Below the pieces are notes generated by a model. It searched no databases, was not told where the DNA came from, and saw only the letters and a list, made by a program, of their open reading frames with translations. From Ailurus styani (taxonomy: Eukaryota > Chordata > Mammalia > Carnivora > Ailuridae): 64,000 nt of DNA. The DNA lies in contig LNAC01000853.1 in NCBI GenBank assembly GCA_002007465.1, forward strand, positions 186,001 to 250,000, written 5' to 3'. The translations under genes and the position numbers were made by a program. Shown piece by piece: positions 45,000-55,685 of this stretch; position 1 is the stretch's first letter; each line of letters opens with the position of its first letter.

Positions 45000-45015
45000 G
45001 AAAAAAGCAAAAATA

Positions 45016-45307
45016 CTATAGATAAGGGAATCCCCCATGTCTTGATTCGCTGTAGTGAAAGACAGCAAGTGGAGGAGGCTTGCAGCATAAACACGCTACA
45101 CACTGCAGTGAAAAAGAGCAGGCATCTCTGAACAGACCTGCTTGATCAACCACAGGATAGAAAATGCACATTACATATGAAGCAAGTCCAGGTGGCTTCC
45201 AAAACTCTTAAATTCTTTAAAAAAATGTAAAAATTATATTATGTAAGCAATACCCACCCATTTGAGAATCCTTCTTTTCCCAACTTCTCCTGCCTTTCTG
45301 TCATGAA
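45016..45307. other. unique DNA
   Basis: Nothing recognised. Confidence 0.35.
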
Positions 45308-45455
45308 GCATGTTGTGAAGAGCACTGGGTGTTATATGCAACTAATAAATCATTATATTCATAATGATTCATAATATTATTCATGATTCAATATTAGTTG
45401 AATATTATATCAAAAACTAATGATGTACATTGGCTAATTGAATCTAAATAAAACA
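45308..45455 (+). repeat. carnivore L1 3' tail with local duplications
   Basis: 'gaagagcactgggtgttata', 'gcaactaataaatcattata', then several copies of a 'ttcataatgattcataat' type unit, and 'gctaattgaatctaaataaa' form the carnivore L1 3' end. A further ORF2-like scrap ('ctggatttcatcaaagataa') follows at 45478-45505. Confidence 0.65.
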
Positions 45456-45505
45456 AACAATGCCCCCCAAACCTGGTAAACTGGATTTCATCAAAGATAA
45501 AAAAG

Positions 45506-45774
45506 CAACCCCCCCCAAAACCCCCCAAAAGCAAAAAACACACATCATCTTGAATGGTAGTGTTGTTTTGACCAATTAACTGGCCTCTGCAGGCAGTGAT
45601 GTAAATTCCCCTTGCCATCACAGGGAAGAAGCACTGCCAAGTTATCTGTCTTATTATGAATTTCTCTTTTAAGTTCTGATCTTCGGCTAGATCACAGCTC
45701 AAATGTGCCTATTTCAGTGCCCCCATCGTACCCATGTACAAAAAGTGCAGAGCAGACCATGAAGCCTTAATTAG
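45506..45774. other. unique DNA with a C/A low-complexity run
   Basis: 45509-45530 is a mix of C-runs and A-runs. The rest is unrecognised. Confidence 0.4.
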
Positions 45775-45985
45775 TAACACTTTAGTTTTACATTATATCA
45801 GACAGTGCTTTAGGCTCCTCAGGGCGCCTCCACCTAGACCTCCTTAAAAGCACATCATAGCCCTGTGAGGTAGTAGTATAAAAACAATCTCAAGAAATGA
45901 AGTATTATACCTCACATTTCATGTTTAGACAGTAGATGAGTCATAAATTGAACCAGAGATTTCTGCCTCCCATTACACCGTGCTT
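45775..45985 (-). repeat. MIR, minus strand
   Basis: 'catcatagccctgtgaggta', 'gtagtataaaaacaatctca' and 'attgaaccagagatttctgc' are MIR in reverse. Confidence 0.6.
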
Positions 45986-46687
45986 TTATGTGTTCTAGAA
46001 GGTAACCTGGTGGAGAAATAAACACATTATTTGTTACACTCTTATAAAAAGAATGCTTATCTGCAGTGATAGCTGTTTCACTTTGTTCTTCCTGTTTCAC
46101 ATAATACCTAGACTCTACATGTTCTCCTTAAATGTAAATTTAAAACGCTGGCAGATATTTATTAAGACCTACTATAATGTTAGAGACCCAACGTTCTGGT
46201 TGTGGAAGAGCTGAACTAACTTTCTAAAGAAATTCTGCTGGGAAAATTCTAAAATAAAGGGATCTTCCAGTCCCAAAGACATCTTTAATTAAAAGAAAAA
46301 CAATTATAATCTTTTACAAAACAAAGCCAAAACACATCCTTGCTTTCATAAAAGAAAAAAAAGGATCTGAAGTATGACGAAATAACTGCAGTGGCATTGT
46401 GAGGTCTTTGTTACTGTTAAAAGCCAGCAGGTTTACCGAGTTGGAAGGGTATAAGGTCACATACTGCTTAAAGCTTTAAGCCGTTTTCTTGGTGAGAAAC
46501 AAGATGATCAAAGGTTTTGTCAGCTGTGGAGGGGAAATGGAGCTGCAAAATGAAATGTGTTGGGAAAAAAAATCAGTTGGAAAAGTATGGAAAACCTGAT
46601 GCATCTACTAAGTGGGGACAAGGATGCGGACAGGTATTACTCTGAATGAAACCTTCCTGAAAGCTGTCTTGGAAAGTGCTCCGAGAT
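45986..46687. other. unique AT-rich DNA, nothing recognised
   Basis: No repeat or exon recognised. Confidence 0.4.
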
Positions 46688-46855
46688 CTGTGGTTCTCAA
46701 ACTTGACTGCACCATGGATTCCTGTTCACTGTTTAGGGAAAAGCACCAGTGTCTGGGTCTCTCTCCCAGAGACTCGCTGTAACTGACATGAGGCTCATCT
46801 GAGAAGAGCATCTCTAAAATTTCTCCCACCCGGATCATTCTAACTGGCAGCAAGA
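46688..46855 (+). repeat. MER5-type hAT relic
   Basis: Starts with the terminal repeat 'tgtggttctcaaacttgact' and continues 'gcaccatggattcctgttca', then 'cccagagactcgctgtaact', ending near 'ggatcattctaactggcag'. The right terminal repeat is lost. Confidence 0.7.
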
Positions 46856-48074
46856 TCTGAGCTCTCCCTGAGCTTGAGAGCCTATGGAGCAGGGGTCGTT
46901 CACACCACTTCTATCCTGGGTGGGGTGACTGTGGAGAGGGGAGGCCGTAGGAGCCAGCCGGCCAGCCTTCCCAGGCGGAGGGAGACGTGGCACACCTGCT
47001 GTGCCCCAGGGGTTTAGCGCACCTCTTGTGCCTCTGGGTTCTAACTCAGCAGGCTGAGGCAAAGGAGAAAACAGGAGGCATCCTCTGTGTCTCAAGGAGG
47101 TCAACTGTGCTAAAAATGGGATCCGTATGGTCTCTTTTTAATTTTTTGACGGCCCCTTTCATTTTCTTTATCAAGGAAAAAAAGCAAGAACATGATAGCT
47201 GACAAGTGTTATTAGCGACTTATCACTACCCAATCTGGATTTGGGGAAATCAGCCTTACAGTTTAATCGGCCAAGAATTACATTTTCTCATGTTGACCTG
47301 GAGAGAGCATCTCCAACATCAGGGCTTAGACACCTTTCTTTTAAAAGCCACATGAATTTGGATTAAGGGAGGACATCATCCCTTTCTGCTGTTACCACAT
47401 GGTGAGTGAATTCAGACACTTTTGGTCAAAGATGCAAAAAACTACACATCCAAAAACTAAATGATGTACGGTTTGCTTAAAAGTGCAGAAGGAACGGGAA
47501 GACCTGTGGAGGACAATGGTAAAACCACAGCCATCCTCCGTGGCTGATGGAAAAGGCTGCTTCTGGGGGTGGATTGCCTTCAGACTTCTTAGGCCTGGCC
47601 CAAGGGGAGCCGATGAAGGTCGGGGAGTGACACAGGCACAAGTCCGGGAGTCACCTGAGATCCGCTCCACCTGAGTTCATTATCTAAGGGGGAGACAGGA
47701 AACTGCTGATGAGGACCTTCGATCCAAAGGCAGAAATCTCTCCTGTCTCTCTCCCTGTCTTCTCTGGCAGTCCTTACAAAAAACAATGAGAGAAACTTGT
47801 CAGCCAGGGATCCTGGCCATCCCCAATCTGGCTGGTGATTTGGGAGCAGCCCCCATGCTGGATCAGGTTGGGATGCACAGAGTCCTCCAGAACTTGATTT
47901 GCATTGAGGTGACCTGTTGCTGTTCACCCGCAGTTGGTTTTACCTCTTCCAATTAAATATTTCTGTTGTAGTTCTTTCCGTGATACATTATTCATTGCGC
48001 ATTAATCCCCTTAAAATTGGTCTTTGCAGGGAAACTTTGCTTTTTAAAAATCAGGATGTGTTTAACAAAGGGAG
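46856..48074. other. unique DNA, nothing recognised
   Basis: 1.2 kb without a named repeat or recognisable exon. Confidence 0.4.
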
Positions 48075-49150
48075 TTGGTCCCAGCTTTGGTGATGGGCAA
48101 GCAGCTTCATAAAGGCAAAGCCATGGGCCTCCCTGCTCCTCTTTGTGCGCGCTCCCAGCCCCCGGCCCTGCCACTCGCTGAAATGCATTTTCTGCCTCTC
48201 TCTCGCCTAATAGACTCTCTTCAAAAATGGAAGTTAATCCTCGGGCAACGCGATGTTAAACCGCCTGAGGGAGAATTAAATATTTCAGAAGAGAACATGG
48301 TAAAAAATGGCAACTGCTATTTTAGATTCTTTGAAAATTTAAGTAGGAGAGCAAAAAATAGAAAGCAGCTTGTACTTGGTACAATGGATCTAAGTTCACT
48401 TTTGTGAGATTCTTGAGAATGTGCGGGGAGACAGAGAAACAGCAAAATGCTTGGACACTGAGGGGACCTGGCCACTCTGGTCACACTTTCAGAGGCCCAG
48501 AGACTGTTCTAATGCCTTAGGAGTGAAAAGAACATGCAGTTTGAAAAGAGAAAACTGACCTATTTCTCTGGCCCTTACTGTAAGGTAGCGGATAAGTAAA
48601 ACCTGCAAGTTTGAGAGGAGCAGGCTCTGGAGTTGGACACCTTGGATGGCAGTCCTGGCTCCCTCCCAGGGACCGGCCCCTCTGCTTGGGGCGCAGCCTG
48701 GCCTCAGTGCCCCAGCCCCAGGCGATTCCTCTGCAAAGCACAAGTGCCAAGGGAGTGTGTGTGCAGCGCAGGTGTGAGTCCTGGTGAGTGGTGAGCAATC
48801 AGTACACACTGGATTATGATGATACAATAATGAAACGGACTTGGGCTAGATACATTTTTACCACAGCAGCACAAAGAGAAAGCACTCTTTCCTCCGTAGA
48901 ACGAGGCAAACCAGGTAATTGTAAAAATGCCGCAATCATTTTTCTATCCCGCGCTTTTACAATCCAATTTATTGCCCTGCTCCTCGCAGCTGCTTTCCAG
49001 AGCCCACAGACTGCGGGTAAAACATATTAGCTGGAGTCAGAATAGCAGGTTCAAGTATTTAGGTATTTATGGCTTGTCTCAAAGAGGCACAAGCGATGTG
49101 ACTTCAATTGTTTTAATTTGCTGCGCCTTGTCTCCCTCTGCCTCAGGGGC
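48075..49150. promoter_or_regulatory. candidate conserved noncoding block
   Basis: Two unique parts, 48075-48420 and 48785-49150, flank a possible MIR scrap at 48590-48720. They hold enhancer-like words: 'gaagttaatcctcgggcaac', 'gagaattaaatatttcag', 'aatgccgcaatcatttttct', 'aatccaatttattgccctgc', 'attgttttaatttgctgcgc'. CpGs survive inside AT-rich context, which can reflect constraint. By-eye inference only. Confidence 0.3.
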
Positions 49151-49399
49151 CCCTGCACATTCACGGAGGCAGCCAGCAGGGAGAGAAGGGGCTCCCCTAC
49201 CTTGGAGGTTTGTGCTGCCCAGCCAGGGGCCCGAGTGAGTCTCAGAAGCACCTCCATCTCCAGCGTCGTGCAGGGTTCGGACTCGGGGCCGGATCTAGCC
49301 TGAAGACACCTCAGTCATGAACAGTGAGGGGCAGCTCTCAGGGCTTCCAACCTCTGGTTTTGAGACCAGTTTTGATGCCCCGTGATGAGGGTCAACTAC

Positions 49400-49570
49400 C
49401 ATGAGGACTTACTGTGGCTTTGCGCCTCACGTTGCCTGAGCAAGTCCCCTAGCCTCTCTGGGCCTCAGTTTCTCCATCTGCAAAATGGAGATGCTAAAAC
49501 CTACTTCCACAGGTGAGGGGTGGGATTAAATCAGATGAATAAAATGCCAGGTGGTTTAGGAAATGTTGGC
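49400..49570 (+). repeat. MIR, plus strand
   Basis: 'gcctgagcaagtcccctagc', 'ctctctgggcctcagtttct', 'ccatctgcaaaatggagatg' and 'gtgggattaaatcagatgaa' follow the MIR middle and 3' part. Confidence 0.8.
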
Positions 49571-49574
49571 TCTC

Positions 49575-49985
49575 TTATTAGAGAATTAAGATGTCTGGCA
49601 AGCCCACATGGCAACACAGCTCCAGGCCGCCAAATGCCCTGGCCTGACTGATCCTCTTCAAAGTCCTACAGGGGCCTCCGTGCTTCTCCCCTGCAACACC
49701 CTCTCCTGAAGCCTTTGCTCTGAGTCCTACTGCCTCATTTCTGTCTTGTCTCAATGCCTCCCCTTCTGTGAGGCCTCTCCATCTCTCTGCTGACCAGCTC
49801 TCTCCTTGCTTCCTGGGCCTTCCATGGCATGTGATAAAGCCACGTGGCATCACTGCCAGTGCCCTTCAGGCCCTAAACACAGAGGGTGTGGCTTGCTTAT
49901 CTCTCTCTGGCCTCTCCACCCTGTCCATGGCTTGCACTTAGTAGGTACACAACATGCTTTGACTGAACTGAATTAAATAACCCAG
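49575..49985 (+). repeat. L2-type relic, plus strand
   Basis: 'actgatcctcttcaaagtcc' early and 'cttagtaggtacacaacatg' with 'ctttgactgaactgaat' at the end match an L2-type 3' region. Confidence 0.5.
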
Positions 49986-50034
49986 CTTTCAGCGATCCCG
50001 GGTCAAGATCTGGCAATTTTATGTATTAGGTTCC

Positions 50035-50219
50035 TGGGATGCCTGGGTGGCTCAGTTGTCTGAGCCTCTGTGTCTGCCTCTGGCTCAGGTCATGATTCCA
50101 GGGTCCTGGGATGGAGTCTGCATCAGGCTCCCTGCTCAGCGGGGAGCCTGCTTCTCCCTCTGCCAGCTGCTCCCCCTGCTTGTGCGCGCTCTCTCTGACA
50201 AATGAATAAACAAAATCTT
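50035..50219 (+). mobile_element. Can-SINE, plus strand, diverged
   Basis: 'gggatgcctgggtggctcag' head, an unusual insertion-like 'tctgtgtctgcctctggctc', CT block of the 'gctccccctgcttgtg' type, and a short tail. TSD 'atgtattaggttcc' / 'atggattaggttcc' at 50021-50034 and 50220-50233, one mismatch. An older copy. Confidence 0.94.
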
Positions 50220-50233
50220 ATGGATTAGGTTCC

Positions 50234-51041
50234 CAACTCAATGAGACATAGATGAGGGTACCAGATGCAGACAATCCCAGAATCTGAGACAGCCCTGCTG
50301 CCGAAGACACTGGGGAAGAGCCTAACCCAGAAGCCCTCAGCGGGCCTGAAAAGGCCTGTGATGGCACTTGTCATTGAAGGAACACGTCCCGATGAAAACC
50401 CCAGATCTGGATATTGTGAAACACACAGGGGAGGGTGCACGATACCTCGTCCTACACTGTCACGTTGATGTTGTCAGTCTGCAGTGTTCTAATTTAGAGA
50501 CTGTTTGATATTTGGGTCCTCTGAACTGCTCCTGAGCATATCGGGTTAGAGAGGAAACAGCTCGAGCTGGCTTTCACACTAGATGGCCCAGTTAGGAATT
50601 GGGTGCTGCAGCTGGATAGGCCTGACCCACCATTCCTACTGGAGTGCCCCTCATCAAAAGTAATTGACCCGTGTATGTCCCAGTCTCCTCTCTGGAGTGG
50701 GAACATGACTGTACCCCACCCCCCCACAGGCGCTGCACAGCAATGAGCTCTTGCACATCAGGTCTTGGTGCAGTCCCTGGCATACAGTGAGTACTCAGCC
50801 ATGCTCACTATCACTGGAATTCGGTGGCAGATGCCCTGGGACCTCTTTGAGGCCAGGCTGTGATTCCACATGGAGTGAATCAAGTCCCCATAGTGAGCCA
50901 GGGACTACAGTTGAAACCCTGGCTCAGTGAGCTTGAGTGGAAAGAGAACAATCCAGAAAGAAAAAATGACCAGACCCAGGTATATCTAGACCACATATAC
51001 TGGCAAATGCTACACTCTGCTCTTTAAAAAGCAAGTTCAAG
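50234..51041. other. unique DNA with a MIR-like scrap
   Basis: 50765-50815 ('gtccctggcatacagtgagt') resembles a MIR or L2 3' end. Otherwise unrecognised. Confidence 0.4.
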
Positions 51042-51054
51042 AAGAGGCAGTAGA

Positions 51055-51247
51055 GGGGCACCTGGGTGGCCCAGTGGGTTAAAGCCTCTGCCTTTGGCTC
51101 AGGTCATGATCTCAGGGTCCTGGGATCGAGCCCCACATCGGGCTCCCTGCTCAGCACGGAGACTGTTTCCTCCTCTCTCTCTGCCTGCCTCTCTGCCTAT
51201 TTGTGATCTGTCTGTCAAATAAATAAATAAAATCTTTAAAAAAAAAT
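51055..51247 (+). mobile_element. Can-SINE, plus strand
   Basis: Head 'ggggcacctgggtggcccag', body 'gtcatgatctcagggtcctg', CTCTGCCTGCCTCTCTGCCT block, (AAAT)n and A tail. TSD 'aagaggcagt' at 51042-51051 and 51248-51257. Confidence 0.96.
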
Positions 51248-51257
51248 AAGAGGCAGT

Positions 51258-51839
51258 GGAGTGGGGTGGAGGCAGGGCTGGAGTAAGCGAAATGGGTTTT
51301 TCCACCTCATTGACCTTAATTTTCAAAAATAAACTGTCTCACGACAATAGCTACATCCCTAGTTCTCAGTCCGCCATCGAAAGATTAGAACTACATGACA
51401 ACAGGTAACAAGGGAAAGGGTCCCAGCTGAGAACCCTTGGGAGTGGAGAAGCCCGGACACAGCTTGTCCTTGTATCAACTTACTCTTAGCCATAGAGGAC
51501 CTTAAGTGGGGGTCTGAGAAATCACCCCCTTCAAACACCCTGTGCTTTTCAAACCCAGAAGAACTCTAACAGCCTTCTTCAGGTAATGAGTGAAAGGGAC
51601 ACTGGGGACCTAAAATGTACTGGTGTAGTCAGAGGGGCAGAGAGGCTAGCCTTCTAGGCACTGGGGTTACGGGGGGCATGAAAGGGGCTCATGAACCATC
51701 TGCCTCCAGCCATGACTCAAATCACGCCCAAGAAGTTGAAGGGAACCACTTTTAGTGTGCGCAGGGGTGCAGGGAGAGGGGAGTGGAGGGCAAGACATCT
51801 AGCATAGGAACTAGAGAACCATTTCAGGAAGAAGACCAG
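51258..51839. other. unique DNA, nothing recognised
   Basis: No repeat or exon recognised. Confidence 0.4.
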
Positions 51840-52480
51840 CAAGCCGCAGGGCTAATCTATTTATGGTGCGCTGATATTAACAGTTAATTTACAATGTGCA
51901 CGAGAGGTTTTGCGTGCACAAGCTGTTTTTAAGCAGCACACGGTGTGTACCAGCAGAGAACGTATTCCGAAACCTAGCAGAGGGGGATGTACGGAGGTAG
52001 AAGTGAGCTCACTGCTTTAAGCTGCATTCCCTTTTTTCTGTTCTTTTCTTTCTTTTTTCTTTTTTTTTTTGTTTGTATAGATGTTTATCATTCAGTTCTT
52101 ATAACTGTGATCTTTAAGCTGCTGCTTCTCCCCCGCTCCCCCCAATCATTAGAAAGGGCCTCCCAGGGCCTCACTGTCCACAGTGGCTCCAGAGACCATC
52201 AGCACCTGGCTGGGGAGTGGGCAGAGTGCAGACCCTCAGGCTCTGGACCTGCTAGGTGGGAGCCTGCACCAAACAAGATGAAGGGGCCCTGCTCTTGGGC
52301 AAACTCTGTGAACGTGCAGGTTCTGGTGAATTGAAAAGGAAGGGGAAGGGCTAATCTTACCAGGTTGCTTGTTTAAGAATATTATTCTCGACTGCCAGTT
52401 AGGTCAGATTTTCCCGAGACAAAAATTAAGGGGACGAGGAGTTTGGAAGTTCTGATTTCTGCTAATTTTGTAGAAGCAAA
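51840..52480. promoter_or_regulatory. candidate conserved noncoding block
   Basis: 'gggctaatctatttatggtg', 'gatattaacagttaatttac', 'aagaatattattctcgactg' and 'tcccgagacaaaaattaag' are unique, low in repeats and rich in homeodomain-like words. A T-rich run interrupts near 52040-52070. Inference only. Confidence 0.22.
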
Positions 52481-53544
52481 TCATAGGATAGAAAGGCTCA
52501 TCAATTGCTGGGAGTTCACTCTGTATTCATCATCATTCTTACTCAGTTTTCATGGGTTACTATTTCTTTTTTTATTATTCCACTTTTTCTGGAGGGAGGA
52601 CAGACCCAAGATGTATATCTGTGCCTGGTTATTGGATTCAAACCCACCCCTTCCCACCTTGGTTGCTCCTGGCAATCTTCCATGTCCTCCCCTGATGTGG
52701 GCATGCCCAGCTGGGCTCCCAGCGGCTCCGCACCTGCTCAGGCTGCCCAGTGCCCACCAGTCCCATCAATCTGCCACTGTGTCTGCATCATTTCTTGTCT
52801 CCCGAACCCTGCAGCTTGGCCATGGATAGACTATGCTTTTTTCTTGCCTCTCCAGACCCCCTCTCCTCCCTATGCTGCCCAGCTCTGGGATGGGGGGTGG
52901 AGGGGTGACACCCGGTAGGGACTTCATCAATGGTGCCCATCTCTCTTGAGGGAGGAATTGAGGCTGGGATAGTGCCTTCCTGGGCTCACCTTCTGTGGCT
53001 CCCTCTCCACACAGCCTCTCTCTCAGGTTACAGCCCCGCCTCTAGTCCCCTACAGGCTGGCTGCCACTGCTACCAGTCTGTGGCTTCCTCACCCCCTGCC
53101 CACATTTCTATACACCGCCCCTTAGTTAAACTCTCCTCAGATGACCCAACCCGAGGGTGCATCTGTCTCGTCCTGGCCCCTGACCACCAATGCACAGCTC
53201 TGCCACACCACTCCCCTCACATTTCGGAACATCCCCACAGCCTTGTGAAAGATAAACCCAGGGGTGGCTCCTTTCACCTTCAGCCCGTCTCTTTCCACTG
53301 CATCTGATAGACAGCTCCCCAAACACATCCCATTCAGAATGTCTGAAATAACTCCTTTCACTCTCCAAATGTGCTCGCTCACCCCCCCCCCAGGGGCACC
53401 ACCACTTCCTCCCCCGCCTCCCAGGCTTGCACCCTGCTGGCACTTCCCTCCCCAGCATACAATCAGGTGTCTCACCACCTTTCCAGCCCAAGGACAGCCT
53501 GCAGCTTTCTCTCACCTGCAGAAATCCATCCTCCACCTCGGCTC
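52481..53544. other. unique C-rich DNA, nothing certain
   Basis: Pyrimidine-rich. Parts may be more L2-type relic, but I cannot support it. Long frames on both strands reflect composition. Confidence 0.4.
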
Positions 53545-53945
53545 AGGTGCAATGCACACAGCTGCCCCGGCTGCCACACCCTTTCGACCACTTGCTGTTG
53601 TTTACGCTGTTCTCATGTTGAGGACCTGTCCCAATCCCAGGCATCCTTCTAGAGTTCAGATCTGGCTCAGGAAACCCTAAGGGGCTCTCCTTTTCTCTCA
53701 TTTCCTACAGTCCCTTATTTTCTGTCCCATTTATCGTTAAACAATTAATCACGTCCTACTTCTGGCTGCCTCGATCTGCTACACAAGACACACGTTTAAC
53801 TCTTGAGCTGCACCCACCCAACTGCGCCGACCAGACCTGAAGCACTCCGCAGACGGGACCGTTTACTTTGCGCATCTCAACATCTCTCCTAGCACCTAGC
53901 AAAGTGCGATGCTAACAGAAGGTGCTGGAAAGACAGAGTATAACC
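53545..53945 (+). repeat. L2-type relic, plus strand
   Basis: 'gaccagacctgaagcactcc', 'gcatctcaacatctctccta' and 'gcacctagcaaagtgcgatg' follow the L2 3' end. The left boundary is uncertain. Confidence 0.5.
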
Positions 53946-54224
53946 CTCCCATTTTATGACAAGGGATATATGAATAAAAGATGATACAAGCCGTTTTGAG
54001 TTCTCTGAGAGCCCGGTGAACCAGAGAAGGTGCAGAGACAGTCATTCCAATCACTGTTGTGCTCCAAGCTGCCTAAAATGAGATTTCCAATTTCTGATTT
54101 CCGTCTTCTATGTAGGTCTGGTCTCATTACAACTAATTAAATATATTGCAAATTCTATTTTAATATAGGTTACAACTTATAGATGTTTTTCTCCAAAGAT
54201 GCTGAACTGTTTCTACCTCCTGAC

Positions 54225-54376
54225 CCTCATGTGAGACCCTCGCCCCTGCTAACCCCACCCCTGCTCAGGTACAAGACACTGCTTTTTAACCCCCACCCCT
54301 GCTCAGGTACAACGCACTGCTCCATACACTTCACCGCTGCCCAGGTACAAGCCACGGCTCCTTACCCTCATCCTGT
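54225..54376. repeat. 38-bp minisatellite, about 3.5 copies
   Basis: The word 'gctcaggtacaa' starts at 54263 and 54301 and recurs as 'gcccaggtacaa' at 54339, an exact 38-bp period. A partial, more diverged unit precedes. Units differ by substitutions, so it is not brand new. Confidence 0.9.
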
Positions 54377-54399
54377 CTAATCCACTCTCCCTGCAGCAG

Positions 54400-54705
54400 G
54401 AAGAGAATGAAAAAGTTAGCAAAGCTGATCATGCATTCTCTACCACCCTGACCTTCCAGTTCCCCAAGGCCATCCCTGCCTGCCCAGGGGGATGGCTTAC
54501 CCTATCCCACAACTCCTGCTCAGCCCTCCTCCACCCGGCAGCCTCATTAACCCATCCTTTGGCTTTGTGCCTAAATGTCACTTAATACCTGTTCATTCTC
54601 CCTCTCGCCCATAAGACATAAACTAAGAAGCAGCAAGGTGGATGATGCCTTCTGCATCTGGTAGGTCCTGCGCATAGTAGGTCCTCAAAATGTCAGTTTC
54701 ACTTT
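54400..54705 (+). repeat. L2-type relic, plus strand
   Basis: 'ttaacccatcctttggcttt', 'gtgcctaaatgtcacttaat', 'gcccataagacataaact' and 'gcgcatagtaggtcctcaaa' keep the order of the L2 3' end. Confidence 0.65.
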
Positions 54706-54975
54706 CTACAAGATAAAACTGTAAGAGCATGGGATTCTGAGATGCCAGTCATCCCAAGGAGTTACTCCCTGACACCCCCAAAAGTTTGCATCTCAAATTA
54801 ATCTGGGCTATAATACCCAGAGCAACATGCTCTGTCTCTGCTGTGGAATCCTTGGTTGGGTCCCCCATGCCTGCGGTGGCTGCAGAAGCATCTCAGGCTC
54901 TCCATTGGCCTCATCGGAGACAGCTAACCACTGAGTAGTCTTGGAGAAGTTACTCAGATGTTGGCCCTTGGTTTC
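54706..54975. other. unique DNA
   Basis: Nothing certain; a possible MIR-like scrap at 54920-54975. Confidence 0.35.
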
Positions 54976-55028
54976 TCTTCTTTATTTTTAAGTGTAGTAA
55001 AATATATATAACATGACATTTACTGATC

Positions 55029-55286
55029 TTTTTTTTTTAATTTTATTTTTATTCTTTGCCCAAGGGGTACAGGTCTGTGAATCATCAGGCTTACATCTTT
55101 CACAGCACTCACCAAAGCACAAACCCTCCCCAATGTCCATAACCCATCCACCCTATCCCTACCCTCCCACCCCCCAGTAACCCTCAGTTTGTTTTGTGAG
55201 ATCAGGAGTCTCTTATGGTTTGTGGTCGTGGGGGGTAGGGAGGGAAAAATAATGAAACAAGATGGGATGGGGAAGGACACAAACCA
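55029..55286 (-). mobile_element. young L1 3' fragment with inverted 5' end
   Basis: 55029 to about 55223 is minus-strand L1 3'UTR (T-run, 'gcccaaggggtacaggtctg', 'ctcccaccccccagtaaccc'). From about 55224 the sequence flips to plus-strand L1 ('gtagggagggaaaaataatg', 'caagatgggatggggaagga'). TSD 'tactgatc' at 55021-55028 and 55287-55294 is perfect. Same twin-priming form as the 8.2-kb copy. Confidence 0.9.
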
Positions 55287-55551
55287 TACTGATCATTTTT
55301 AAATGCATATTTCTGTGGCACTGAGTACATTCACACTGTTGTGCAACCAGCACCACTGTCTACCCCCAGAACATTCTCGTCTTCCCAAAGTATAAAACTC
55401 TATAGTCATTAAACTCTAACTCCCCCTTCTAGGATCCCTGGCAACCACCAAATGGTTTCTTTGATTTTGGCTACTCTAGGAATTTAACAAAAGAGGAATC
55501 ATACAGTGTTTGTCCTTGTGTGACTGGTTTATTTCACTCAGCATTGTATCC

Positions 55552-55665
55552 TCAAAGTTCATTCATATTAGAGCATGTGTCAGAATGTCCTTCCCTTTTT
55601 AGCGCTGAATAATACTCCATTGTACAGAAAGACCACATTTTGCTTATCTGTCCATGGACAGCTGG
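55552..55665 (-). pseudogene. old L1 ORF2 C-terminal remnant
   Basis: On the minus strand, 'KMWSFCTMEYYSALKRE' is the recognisable end of L1 ORF2 protein, with changes at several positions. It belongs to the old L1M, not to the young insertion. Confidence 0.7.
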
Positions 55666-55685
55666 GTTTCTTCTATCTTTTGGTC

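Larger units (their letters stand above)
54976..55685 (-). repeat. old L1M ORF2/3'UTR, minus strand, split by young L1
   Basis: Left of the split: 'ttaagtgtagtaaaatatat'. Right: 'ggcactgagtacattcacac', 'tgttgtgcaaccagcaccac', 'ccctggcaaccaccaaatgg', 'ggaatcatacagtgtttgtc'. These are the reverse of the end of ORF2 and 3'UTR in old L1s. A younger L1 (55029-55286) sits in it. Confidence 0.8.
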
